Assembly (NCBI GenBank): GCA_902538695.1
Contig: CACBGC010000018.1
Location: 1 to 15,984 of the forward strand
Source of the DNA: an uncultured Synechococcaceae cyanobacterium
GTDB taxonomy: Bacteria; Cyanobacteriota; Cyanobacteriia; PCC-6307; Cyanobiaceae
Direction of reading: 5' to 3'
DNA: 15,984 nucleotides
The notes under the pieces were generated by a model. The model searched no databases. It was not told where the DNA came from and worked only from the letters and a program-made list of their open reading frames with translations. The position numbers and the translations under genes are program-made. Numbering within the stretch: position 1 is the stretch's first letter; the number at the start of each line of letters is the position of its first letter. This document shows positions 8,172 to 15,085 of the stretch, piece by piece.

Positions 8172-8896
8172 AAAAAATTAGACTTCCTTTTTTCTATTAT
8201 CCAATATTTTTTATCTTTAGGAATCAATCTCCAATTACGCCATTCAAAAAGTGAATATTGTTTTATCTTTAAGTGGTTTTCATCACCTAATAAAGTGTCT
8301 AGTTCAGGTGAACTTAAAAGGTACTTTTTTTCTGCAAATTTTTGAATTAATTCATTGCGGGAAAATAATTTCTGAATTTCTGTAGGTGCATTTTTTTCAA
8401 AAAAATCAACTGAGGATTCTACTTTTTTTAAGTTACTTTCTATAGATATACCTTTGCTGTAATTAGTTGCAATTTTATCAACCCTATCATTTTGTTTATC
8501 CCCGCTATGGCCTTTAACATATTCCATTATTAGGCCATTAATTCTTAAATGATCAATTTTTTGCCATAGATCAAGATTTTGAACTGGTTTTCCTGAACTT
8601 GTTTTCCATCCATTTTTCTTCCAATTAATAATCCATTTTGTATAACCCTCAATAACATATTTACTATCAGTTCTTAGTTTAAAGTTCTCTTTTAATTTGT
8701 AGGTTTTTAATTTCTCAAGAGTTTTTATAGCAGCGATGAGTTCCATTCTATTATTAGTAGTATTTTGCTCGGAACCACCTATTTCTAATTCGCTGTTATC
8801 GTCAAAAATTATTAAACCTCCCCAACCACCTGGGCCTGGATTACCACTGCAGGCTCCGTCTGTTGCGGCTTCAATCGCAATAATATCACTATTCAT
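8168..8896 (-). CDS. rnhA: Ribonuclease HI with an added C-terminal domain
   Basis: RNase HI cleaves the RNA strand of RNA-DNA hybrids such as R-loops and primers. The N-terminal domain (1 to about 155) has the whole active site: Asp13 in TDGACSGNPGPGGWG, Glu52 in NNRMEL, Asp77 in RTDSKYV, His130 in KGHSGDKQNDRVD, and Asp140 at the end of that motif. These correspond to D10, E48, D70, H124 and D134 of the E. coli enzyme. The basic WKKNGWKTSSGKPV loop is present too, so the enzyme should be active. The protein is 242 residues against about 155 in E. coli: residues 156-242 form an extra region with an acidic and Lys-rich helical part and a closing FEWRNWRLIP (217-226) and YWIIEKRK. I do not know its function. 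The gene starts 47 bases after rplL on the same strand and overlaps pyrD by 4 bases. Confidence 0.95.
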   Translation of the reverse strand: MNSDIIAIEAATDGACSGNPGPGGWGGLIIFDDNSELEIGGSEQNTTNNRMELIAAIKTLEKLKTYKLKENFKLRTDSKYVIEGYTKWIINWKKNGWKTSSGKPVQNLDLWQKIDHLRINGLIMEYVKGHSGDKQNDRVDKIATNYSKGISIESNLKKVESSVDFFEKNAPTEIQKLFSRNELIQKFAEKKYLLSSPELDTLLGDENHLKIKQYSLFEWRNWRLIPKDKKYWIIEKRKSNFL

Positions 8897-8904
8897 AATT
8901 TTTG

Positions 8905-8929
8905 AAGCCGATATTAAGATTATCGGCTT
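8905..8929 (-). other. 9-bp hairpin between rplL and rnhA
   Basis: A perfect inverted repeat AAGCCGATA (8905-8913) and TATCGGCTT (8921-8929) with a 7-base loop. Flanking T and A runs can extend the stem by about five A-U pairs past one mismatch. In the transcript the U run lies before the stem and the A run after it, in either direction, so it is not a textbook intrinsic terminator. It might be a partial terminator, a processing site or a stabilising 3' structure that lowers expression of rnhA-pyrD-cobD relative to rplL. The structure is directly visible; its role is inference. Confidence 0.6.
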
Positions 8930-8943
8930 GAAAAAATGTACTC

Positions 8944-9339
8944 TTACTTAAGTGTAACTTTACCGCCAGCTTCTTCAATCTCTTTCTTTAAAGATTCAGC
9001 ATCTGCTTTGGCAATTCCTTCTTTTACTGTTTTTGGTGCAGATTCAACAAGTGCTTTTGCATCGCCAAGACCTAGACCAGTTGCATTTCTTACAACCTTA
9101 AGTACTTTGATTTTTGCAGCTGCATCAAAGCTTTCGAGAACTACATCAAATTCAGTTTTTTCTTCAGCAGCGCCGCTATCTGCGTCACCGCCAGCTCCTC
9201 CTGGAGCTGCCATTACTACACCTGCAGAAGCTGCAGCTGATACACCAAAAGCCTCTTCAATTTGCTTTACAAGCTCAGATGCTTCTAAAAGTGATAAAGA
9301 TTTTAATGATTCAAGAATTTCTTCAGTTTTTGCGGACAT
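8944..9339 (-). CDS. rplL: 50S ribosomal protein L7/L12
   Basis: A 131-residue L7/L12, the multicopy flexible stalk protein that recruits and stimulates translation GTPases. The N-terminal dimerisation helices (1 to about 33, ILESLKSLSLLEASELVKQIEEAFGV) are followed by an Ala/Gly-rich hinge (about 34-58, AAPGGAGG). The globular C-terminal domain is FDVVLESFDAAAKIKVLKVVRN, then GLGLGDAKALVESAPKTVKEGIAKADAE, the factor-binding face. Length is normal for cyanobacteria. GC is visibly higher here than in the neighbouring genes, as expected for a highly expressed Ala-rich protein. It is the last ribosomal gene of the block, 28 bases after rplJ. Confidence 0.98.
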   Translation of the reverse strand: MSAKTEEILESLKSLSLLEASELVKQIEEAFGVSAAASAGVVMAAPGGAGGDADSGAAEEKTEFDVVLESFDAAAKIKVLKVVRNATGLGLGDAKALVESAPKTVKEGIAKADAESLKKEIEEAGGKVTLK

Positions 9340-9367
9340 TTTCTTAAAAGTTAATTAGGGTTTTGAT

Positions 9368-9895
9368 TTAAGATTCTGATTTTTCAGAATGTTGTTTAAG
9401 TGATCTAGCAAGTCCAGAAGGCACTTCATTGATAGAGATCGCAATTTTTGTTGCTACGCCATTTAGAGCGCCAGCAATTTTTGCCATCAATACTTCTTTA
9501 GATGGAAGACTTGCAATTTCTTTTATTTCAGAATCGCTAAGAAGTCTGCCTTCAAATAAAGCTCCTTTGGTCTCGGATTTTTTGGTGTCTTTTTGAAAAG
9601 ATTGGATTGCTTTTACAGCACCACCAACATCTTCTTTAATTAACACAAAAGCATTTGTTCCGGTCAGTAAAGATTCAAGATCGTTCCAATTACTATCTCC
9701 ATCAATAGCTTTGCGCATTAATGAATTTTTAGTAACTTTGCAGATGCCGTTAGTTGTTTGCAATCTGGATCGCAAATCTGACATCTCTTTGATAGTTAAA
9801 CCTTTATAGTCAAGAACTACAGCCATTTCCGAGTCGTCTAAAAGAGATTTAATCTCAGTAACGATTTTTTGCTTATTCTCTAGTGTTCGGCCCAT
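9368..9895 (-). CDS. rplJ: 50S ribosomal protein L10
   Basis: A 175-residue L10, which anchors L7/L12 dimers to the ribosome at the GTPase-associated centre of 23S rRNA. The N-terminal globular domain is recognisable from GRTLENKQKIVTEIKSLL, VVLDYKGLTIKEMSDLRSRL and VTKNSLMRKAI. The C-terminal helix that binds L7/L12 covers about the last 40 residues (EVLMAKIAGALNGVATKIAISINEVPSGLARSLKQH). The ATG start sits 5 bases after a long-range stem in the leader (see 9896-10063), which could control its translation. It begins 190 bases after rplA, the largest gap in the ribosomal block, and has its own likely promoter there. Feedback by the L10-L7/L12 complex on such leaders is established in other bacteria. 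Confidence 0.97.
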   Translation of the reverse strand: MGRTLENKQKIVTEIKSLLDDSEMAVVLDYKGLTIKEMSDLRSRLQTTNGICKVTKNSLMRKAIDGDSNWNDLESLLTGTNAFVLIKEDVGGAVKAIQSFQKDTKKSETKGALFEGRLLSDSEIKEIASLPSKEVLMAKIAGALNGVATKIAISINEVPSGLARSLKQHSEKSES

Positions 9896-10063
9896 TGATG
9901 TTTTTTGGATCGTAATTTAGGGAGAGCAGGAAATGCGGCAAAGTTCTTTTAAAGAGGCCGCTTTTATTAGATCCAAAAAGAAATAATTTAAGACGAGTCC
10001 TCGGTAGGAATTAAAAATTTAGAATAACTAAATCAACCTACTTTCTTTGGCCGTATTATTGCA
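9896..10063 (-). promoter_or_regulatory. Structured 5' leader of rplJ (L10 leader)
   Basis: The 190 bases between rplA and rplJ carry several nested pairings in the minus-strand RNA. GTAGG (complement of 10037-10041) pairs with CCTAC (10004-10008) and encloses a 6-bp hairpin ATTTAG-TTATT-CTAAAT (10017-10033). The CCTACCGAGGA block (9998-10008) resembles the conserved core of bacterial L10 leaders, where the L10-L7/L12 complex binds. Downstream, TTTTTGGATC (9970-9979) pairs with GATCCAAAAA (9901-9911), enclosing a second stem GCGGC/GCCGC (9935-9939 with 9957-9961). The outer 3' arm ends 5 bases before the rplJ ATG, where it could mask the translation start. Stems are seen directly; the L10-leader identity is from family knowledge; the switching model is inference. 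Confidence 0.68.
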
Positions 10064-10069
10064 ATTTAA

Positions 10070-10075
10070 ATTATA
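10070..10075 (-). promoter_or_regulatory. -10 box of a probable rplJ-rplL promoter
   Basis: A perfect TATAAT on the minus strand, 11 bases past the rplA stop and within GTAGTATAATTTAAATTG. It would start transcription near 10063 and give rplJL a leader of about 168 nt. No good -35 hexamer is seen 17 bases upstream, where the rplA 3' end lies; weak -35 boxes are usual in Prochlorococcus. Confidence 0.5.
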
Positions 10076-10085
10076 CTACAAAGAG

Positions 10086-10793
10086 TTAACCTTCAGGTTG
10101 GTAATCTTGTATGGCATTTATGTCTAATTGAACTGAAGGCCCCATTGTTGAAGTTACATAAAAAGTTTTCCAATACTTTCCTTTAGCTCCACTTGGTTTA
10201 TTTTTATCAATTGATTCTTGTAAGGTTTTTAAGTTGTCAAATAGAGCCTCTTTTGTGAAACTTGCTTTTCCAAAGCGGACATGAACGATTCCAGCCTTAT
10301 CTGCTCTAAATTCGAGTTTACCAGCTTTGAATTCTTTTATTGCATTAGCAATGTCATTAGTTACCGTCCCAGCTTTTGGATTAGGCATTAAACCTCTAGG
10401 TCCTAAAACTCTTCCTAATTTTGCAACCTTTGGCATCATATCTGGAGTTGCAATAAGTAGATCGAACTCCATATTTCCTTTGTTGATGCTTTCCACAAGA
10501 TCTTCTTCGCCAAATAAATCTGCACCAGCAGCCTTAGCTTTCGATACATTCTCACCGCTTGTAATTACTGCAATTTTGATGCTTTGGCCAGTACCATGTG
10601 GTAATGCAACAGTGGTCCTTAATTGTTGATCAGTATATTTTGGATCAATACCTAGACGTATATGTGCTTCAATAGTTTCATCAAATTTTGCATTAGCATT
10701 TTCCTTGATAATACTAAGAGCTTCAAGTGGTGCGTAAATGCGATCTTCTATCTTTGTTGATAGAGCCGCCATTCTTTTAGATAGTTTTTTCAT
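10086..10793 (-). CDS. rplA: 50S ribosomal protein L1
   Basis: A 235-residue L1, the mobile-stalk protein that binds 23S rRNA helices 76-78 and helps release E-site tRNA. The signature LGPRGLMPNPKAGTVT lies near residue 130, and the two-domain layout is normal: the outer domain includes VALPHGTGQSIKIAVITSG and GADLFGEEDLVE, and the C-terminal strand pair includes VHVRFGKASF and TFYVTSTMGPSVQLD. The ATG start gives MKKLSKRMAAL, a basic N-terminus typical of the family. It is 66 bases downstream of rplK in the same direction. In other bacteria L1 represses its own operon by binding the rplK-rplA message; no clear copy of that site is visible here (see the small repeat at 10813-10827). Confidence 0.98.
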   Translation of the reverse strand: MKKLSKRMAALSTKIEDRIYAPLEALSIIKENANAKFDETIEAHIRLGIDPKYTDQQLRTTVALPHGTGQSIKIAVITSGENVSKAKAAGADLFGEEDLVESINKGNMEFDLLIATPDMMPKVAKLGRVLGPRGLMPNPKAGTVTNDIANAIKEFKAGKLEFRADKAGIVHVRFGKASFTKEALFDNLKTLQESIDKNKPSGAKGKYWKTFYVTSTMGPSVQLDINAIQDYQPEG

Positions 10794-10859
10794 AATAATA
10801 TTGGGTGCGAACGGTTATTAACTAACCTCCCCTAAATAGTGAGAAATTTTGTATTGAAC

Positions 10860-11285
10860 TCAATCAGTGATAGAGACGCCCATATTACGAGCAGTACCCT
10901 CAATTACTTTCATTGCTGATTCAACACTAGAACAGTTTAGATCAGGAAGCTTAGTTTTGGCTATTTCTTCTAATTGAGATTTACTTATATTCCCAACAGA
11001 GCCTTTTGCGGATTCACCTGAACCTTTCTCTATACCAGCCGCTTTTGTTATTAAGACGGAAGCAGGAGGTGTTTTTGTGATAAAAGTAAAGCTTCTATCT
11101 TCAAAAACAGAAATCTCGACTGGAATTACAAAGCCCGCTTTATCTTGTGTCCTTGCGTTGTATTCTTTGCAAAATGCCATGATATTGACACCATGTTGTC
11201 CTAAAGCTGGCCCTACAGGAGGAGCAGGATTTGCTTTGCCGGCTTGTAGAGCAAGCTTGATAACTGCAACAATTTTTTTTGCCAT
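10860..11285 (-). CDS. rplK: 50S ribosomal protein L11
   Basis: A 141-residue L11 of exact family length. It binds the GTPase-associated region of 23S rRNA with L10 and takes part in factor binding and in stringent-response sensing. The N-terminal domain has the proline-rich NPAPPVGPALGQHGVNIMAFCKEYNART. The C-terminal rRNA-binding domain includes TKTPPASVLITKAAGIEKGSGE and ends in VIEGTARNMGVSI. It lies 67 bases after nusG and 66 bases before rplA in the standard nusG-rplK-rplA order. Confidence 0.98.
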   Translation of the reverse strand: MAKKIVAVIKLALQAGKANPAPPVGPALGQHGVNIMAFCKEYNARTQDKAGFVIPVEISVFEDRSFTFITKTPPASVLITKAAGIEKGSGESAKGSVGNISKSQLEEIAKTKLPDLNCSSVESAMKVIEGTARNMGVSITD

Positions 11286-11352
11286 TAGATTAGAGAATTT
11301 AAGCTGGAGTAGAAAATCATAATTTTACTCGATAAACAAGAACAATTAGAAA

Positions 11353-11964
11353 TTAATTTTGTTTATTGATTTGGGAGAATTCTAATTCTACAGGAGTCTC
11401 GCGCCCAAATATTGAAAGTAATGCTTTTAATTTATTTCTCTCTCCGGAAACTTCTATAACTTCTCCCTGGAAATCCTTGAATGGACCGCTAGTTACAATG
11501 ATTCTATCTTTTTCTTCAATATCTAACTTGATTACAGCTTTTTTCTCTGATGCGCGCTTAAAGATTCTATTAACTTCTTGTCTTGATAATGGTCGAGGTT
11601 TGATATGACCTCGCGATCTTCCGCTGCCTCTACCGTCTTCAGCACCGACAAAGTTAATTACATTTGGAGTACTTTTAACAGCCATCATTGTATCTTCATC
11701 TAAAATCATTCTTACGAGGACATAACCTGGGAAAACTTTTTCTTCAGTAGTTTGTCTGCTCCCATCTTTTTTTAATTTAATTCCTGGAGTTTGGGGAATT
11801 TCAATTTCAATGATTCTATTATTAACACCTAAAGTTACTGATCTCTGCTCAAGAGTCGCTTTTACTTTTTTTTCACAGCTTGATGCTACTTGAACTGCAT
11901 ACCATCTTGCGATGCTTGTATTTGCTTTTGAAGAAGCAAGGTTTGTAGTTAATTCATTACTCAT
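11353..11964 (-). CDS. nusG: Transcription termination/antitermination factor NusG
   Basis: A 203-residue NusG, which binds the RNA polymerase clamp, modulates pausing and couples transcription to translation. The NGN domain begins at ARWYAVQVASSCEKKVKATLEQR (about residue 19) and includes VFPGYVLVRMILDEDTMMAVKSTPNVINFVG. The C-terminal KOW domain is DRIIVTSGPFKDFQGEVIEVSGERNKLKALLSIFGRETPVELEFSQI. An 18-residue polar N-terminal tail precedes the NGN domain, so a slightly later start cannot be ruled out, but no Met occurs between the chosen start and the domain. Cyanobacteria lack Rho, so here NusG probably acts in pausing rather than Rho-dependent termination; that is family knowledge. It follows secE by 52 bases. 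Confidence 0.97.
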   Translation of the reverse strand: MSNELTTNLASSKANTSIARWYAVQVASSCEKKVKATLEQRSVTLGVNNRIIEIEIPQTPGIKLKKDGSRQTTEEKVFPGYVLVRMILDEDTMMAVKSTPNVINFVGAEDGRGSGRSRGHIKPRPLSRQEVNRIFKRASEKKAVIKLDIEEKDRIIVTSGPFKDFQGEVIEVSGERNKLKALLSIFGRETPVELEFSQINKQN

Positions 11965-12016
11965 TTTTCTGGAAGCTTAATTAAGATCATTTATTGATGG
12001 ATATTCGGGAGATAAT

Positions 12017-12259
12017 TCAACCAAAAATTTGCGAGGCTGCCCATCCATAGAATCTGCTAACAGAAGCAATGGCTGCAGCAGAAAAAGATACCATAATTAT
12101 AACTGCTACTGATTCGCTAAAAAGTTGTTGTTTGTTAGGCCACACGACAAGTTTAAGCTCATCGTAGGTAGATCTAAAAAAATTATTCTTTTTTTTAGGC
12201 TCTTCAACTTCAGGAGAATCCTTTTTAAGAGGTTCTTTATTAGTAGTAGGACTTGTCAC
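12017..12259 (-). CDS. secE: Preprotein translocase subunit SecE
   Basis: An 80-residue SecE, the small clamp subunit that stabilises SecY in the plasma and thylakoid membranes. A charged, polar N-terminus (1-26) is followed by FFRSTYDELKLVVWPNKQQLFSES, the conserved amphipathic helix on the membrane surface, with the invariant VVWP. One transmembrane helix spans about 49-70 (SVAVIIMVSFSAAAIASVSRFYG). The size matches the one-helix SecE of cyanobacteria and plastids. The start is GTG (12257-12259). Position directly before nusG is the usual order in bacteria. It lies 60 bases after clpB2 and has a likely promoter of its own at 12292-12297. Confidence 0.96.
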   Translation of the reverse strand: MTSPTTNKEPLKKDSPEVEEPKKKNNFFRSTYDELKLVVWPNKQQLFSESVAVIIMVSFSAAAIASVSRFYGWAASQIFG

Positions 12260-12291
12260 AAAATTTTTTTGAAATTAAGCTTTTTGATTTA

Positions 12292-12297
12292 ATTATA
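12292..12297 (-). promoter_or_regulatory. -10 box of a probable secE-nusG-rplKA promoter
   Basis: TATAAT on the minus strand in the 60-base gap between clpB2 and secE, about 33 bases before the secE GTG, implying a leader of about 26 nt. No -35 hexamer can be picked out. If used, it would uncouple the translation block from clpB2. In AT-rich DNA such a hexamer has a real chance of arising by accident. Confidence 0.4.
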
Positions 12298-12319
12298 TTT
12301 TAGCTTATTGATTTACTCC

Positions 12320-15085
12320 TCAGCTAGGTTTGAAAACGATCTCATCTTTTTTAGCAGGGTTAAGTTTAATTGTTATATTTTTTTTATTTTTGAAGTTATC
12401 TTCTAAAAGTTTTGCAGCCAAGGGATTTTCTATTTGTCTTCTAAGTTCCCTACTAAGTGGCCTAGCACCATATTCAGGTTCGTAAGAATCGTTTGCAATT
12501 TTGTTGATAACTTTTTTGTCTATAGCGATATTTATTTTCTGCTCAAGTAGCAGGTTCTTTAAATCTTCTGTTTGTAGAATGATTATTTTTTGAAGTTCAT
12601 CAATAGATAATGGATCAAACTTTACCACTTCGTCAATTCTATTTAAAAATTCAGGTCTAAAAATTGAAGACAATGCATTACTAATTGAATCATCTAGAGT
12701 TTGTTGATCTTTTTCTAACTTTCCCTCACTTTTAGAAATCTTTTGTGAATACTCCAGTATAGATTTGCCAGCTAGGTTACTTGTCATAATAATTACCGTA
12801 TTTTTAAAATCTACGGTCCTTCCTTGAGAGTCCGTTAATCTTCCTTCATCTAAGACTTGCAAAAGGATATTAAATACTTCTGCATGTGCTTTTTCTATCT
12901 CATCAAGAAGTATTACTGAATAGGGTTTACGTCTTACAGCTTCAGTTAATTGACCTCCCTCTTCATAACCAACATAACCTGGGGGAGCTCCTAAAAGTCT
13001 TGCTACTGCATTTTTCTCCATAAATTCACTCATGTCTAATCTTAAAAGTGCGTCTTCTTCATCAAATAAAACTGTTGCAAGAGATTTTGCTAATTCTGTT
13101 TTACCAACACCAGTAGGACCCATAAATAAAAAAGATCCAATAGGTCTTTTAGGGCTTTTCATACCAACTCGAGCTCTTCTAATTGCAGCAGAAACAGCTT
13201 CTATGGCTTTTTCTTGTCCAATAACTTTTTCACTTAGTTCTGTTTCTAGATTGACTAATTTCTTACGTTCATTTGAAACTACTTTAGAAATTGGGATACC
13301 TGTGATTTTTGATATGACATCTGCAATATCATCAGGTTCAACTTGATATTTAAAAGGGAAATTTCTATTTTTATTTGTTTTATTAAAGTTCTCTTCAAAT
13401 TTTTGTATGTCATTCTTTATTTCACTTAACTCTTCTTCAAGCTTTTCTAAATAATCTAGATCATTTTCAATTTCGCGATTTGATTTATCTTTAATTTGTT
13501 TGGTAAGCTTATCTTCTTCTTTCATTAAAATAGATAATTCCTCCATTTCTTCACGTAAATTGTTCCAATTTTCCAGAAGGACATTCAATTTTGCCTCTGA
13601 TTGTTGTCTATTTTTCGATAGATTTTCTTGAGCTTCGATATTTTCTCCTTGCAAATTATTCAATTTTTCATCAATAGTATTAAGTTTGTTTTCTTGTTGG
13701 ATAATGATTTGAGGAATCTTATTAGACTCGATTTTCAACTGTGCAGCTGCTTCATCAATTAAATCTATTGCACTATCAGGGAGACATTTATCGCTGATGT
13801 ATCTATCGGCCAATTTTGCAGAATAGGTTACAGCCTCTTCAGAAATTTTTATGCCATGATGTGATTCATATTTCTTTTTGATCCCTTGTAATATTTTTGT
13901 ACTTAATTCTACTGAAGGTTCATTAACAGCTATCTTTTGAAAGCAATTATTTAATGCCTGATCTTTTTCAATAGTTTCACGAAATTTCTCAGGTGTTGTT
14001 GTACCGATACATCTAAGTTCTCCTTCAGCTAGTAAAGGTTTTAAGATATTACTGATATCGGTAGAAGATCTGTCAGAACTTAATATTGAGTGAATTTCAT
14101 CAATAAATAGAATCGTTCCTTGGTTTGGATTATTTAGTTCCTGCATTATTAAGCTTAGTCTTTCCTCTAGTTGACCTCTAAATTTGGTCCCAGAAACTAA
14201 TGCACCTAAGTCAAGTGAAATAATTTTTAAGTCCCTTAAAGTATCAGGAACTTTTTTGTCTACAATTAATTGAGCAAGTAATTTTGCAATTGAGGTTTTA
14301 CCAACTCCAGGATTCCCAATAAGTATAGGGTTATTTTTGTTTCTTCTGCAGAGTACCCTCATTAAATTATTGATCTCATTTTCTCTTCCTAAAACGGGAT
14401 CAAGTAAGCCTTTTTTAGCTGATTCTGTTAAATCTTTTCCATAAATTGAAAGAGCATTTTCATCTTTTCCGACTTGTTTTTTGGTTTCAATTTGAAGTTC
14501 ACTTTTCGGTACTGGAACAATAGCTTTTTTAAATTTTTCTTCTTTTACAAAAGTCTCGTTAGTCTCGTTGTTTGATTCAAAATTAGATTGATTATTTATT
14601 TCGATTACGTTCCCATAATTAAAAGAATCTTTTGATTGATTAATATTTGGGTAAAACTTTAATTCTTCCTCTAATTTTTCCATTGAAAGGTTTCCTTCTT
14701 CAAAAACATAATTTCCAATTCTTAAATCTCTTCCAAGAGCAATTAGTAAATGAGGGATTTCTATTAATCTCGATCCCCATTGAGTTTTAATCTGATTCGC
14801 GTTATCTAATAAAATTTCTAAATCTTCTCCGATAGTAAAAATATCTGACTCATTTGTTGGTGTCTCTTCTAAAAAATCTTCTGTTATGTCTAAAACTGTA
14901 TCTTGGTCGATTGATAATTTTTCAATGAAGGCAAAGAATTCACTTGATGAAAACAATGTATGAATTATGTGTTCAATATTAAATTCGCTATGATCCCATT
15001 TTTTTGCGGTTTCTTCCCCTAATAAAAGAAGATTCCAACTAATATCGCTAAATAGTTCAGGACTAGATGTAAGTGTTTCTCTCAT
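12320..15085 (-). CDS. clpB2: ClpB2-type AAA+ chaperone with degenerate first ATPase domain
   Basis: A 921-residue Hsp100/ClpB-type disaggregase of the ClpB2 paralogue known in cyanobacteria, reported as not heat-inducible. Domains: N-terminal Clp repeats (about 1-145); an Asn/Glu/Lys-rich linker (146-210); NBD1 with Walker A GNPGVGKTS (257-265), pore-loop Phe302 in GTKFRG, and Walker B ILFIDE (325-330); a coiled-coil middle domain (about 450-575) that marks it as ClpB rather than ClpA/C/X; NBD2 with Walker A GPTGVGKTE (656-664), pore loop GYVG (703-706), Walker B VILLDE (724-729), Arg finger 816 in FLNRIDE, and sensor-2 Arg875. No IGF loop for ClpP is seen. Unusual: ALERRFQ of normal ClpB NBD1 reads ALNNCFQ (377-383), so both arginine-finger positions are lost; the middle domain lacks a recognisable YGxIPxLE motif. 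It lies just upstream of secE and diverges from eno. Confidence 0.93.
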   Translation of the reverse strand: MRETLTSSPELFSDISWNLLLLGEETAKKWDHSEFNIEHIIHTLFSSSEFFAFIEKLSIDQDTVLDITEDFLEETPTNESDIFTIGEDLEILLDNANQIKTQWGSRLIEIPHLLIALGRDLRIGNYVFEEGNLSMEKLEEELKFYPNINQSKDSFNYGNVIEINNQSNFESNNETNETFVKEEKFKKAIVPVPKSELQIETKKQVGKDENALSIYGKDLTESAKKGLLDPVLGRENEINNLMRVLCRRNKNNPILIGNPGVGKTSIAKLLAQLIVDKKVPDTLRDLKIISLDLGALVSGTKFRGQLEERLSLIMQELNNPNQGTILFIDEIHSILSSDRSSTDISNILKPLLAEGELRCIGTTTPEKFRETIEKDQALNNCFQKIAVNEPSVELSTKILQGIKKKYESHHGIKISEEAVTYSAKLADRYISDKCLPDSAIDLIDEAAAQLKIESNKIPQIIIQQENKLNTIDEKLNNLQGENIEAQENLSKNRQQSEAKLNVLLENWNNLREEMEELSILMKEEDKLTKQIKDKSNREIENDLDYLEKLEEELSEIKNDIQKFEENFNKTNKNRNFPFKYQVEPDDIADVISKITGIPISKVVSNERKKLVNLETELSEKVIGQEKAIEAVSAAIRRARVGMKSPKRPIGSFLFMGPTGVGKTELAKSLATVLFDEEDALLRLDMSEFMEKNAVARLLGAPPGYVGYEEGGQLTEAVRRKPYSVILLDEIEKAHAEVFNILLQVLDEGRLTDSQGRTVDFKNTVIIMTSNLAGKSILEYSQKISKSEGKLEKDQQTLDDSISNALSSIFRPEFLNRIDEVVKFDPLSIDELQKIIILQTEDLKNLLLEQKINIAIDKKVINKIANDSYEPEYGARPLSRELRRQIENPLAAKLLEDNFKNKKNITIKLNPAKKDEIVFKPS

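Noticed and set aside
8936..9358. Open frame of 140 codons antisense to rplL
   Set aside because: It is Ser/Ala/Pro-rich because it mirrors the Ala/Gly/Glu codons of rplL; L7/L12 on the other strand is unambiguous.
12276..12307. Inverted repeat TAAGCT/AGCTTA between clpB2 and secE as a clpB2 terminator
   Set aside because: The stem is only 6 bp with a 20-base loop and no clean U tract; it is not convincing in AT-rich sequence.
13032..13346. 104-codon open frame antisense to clpB2
   Set aside because: It is Ser-rich and mirrors the highly conserved NBD2 Walker A region of ClpB2.
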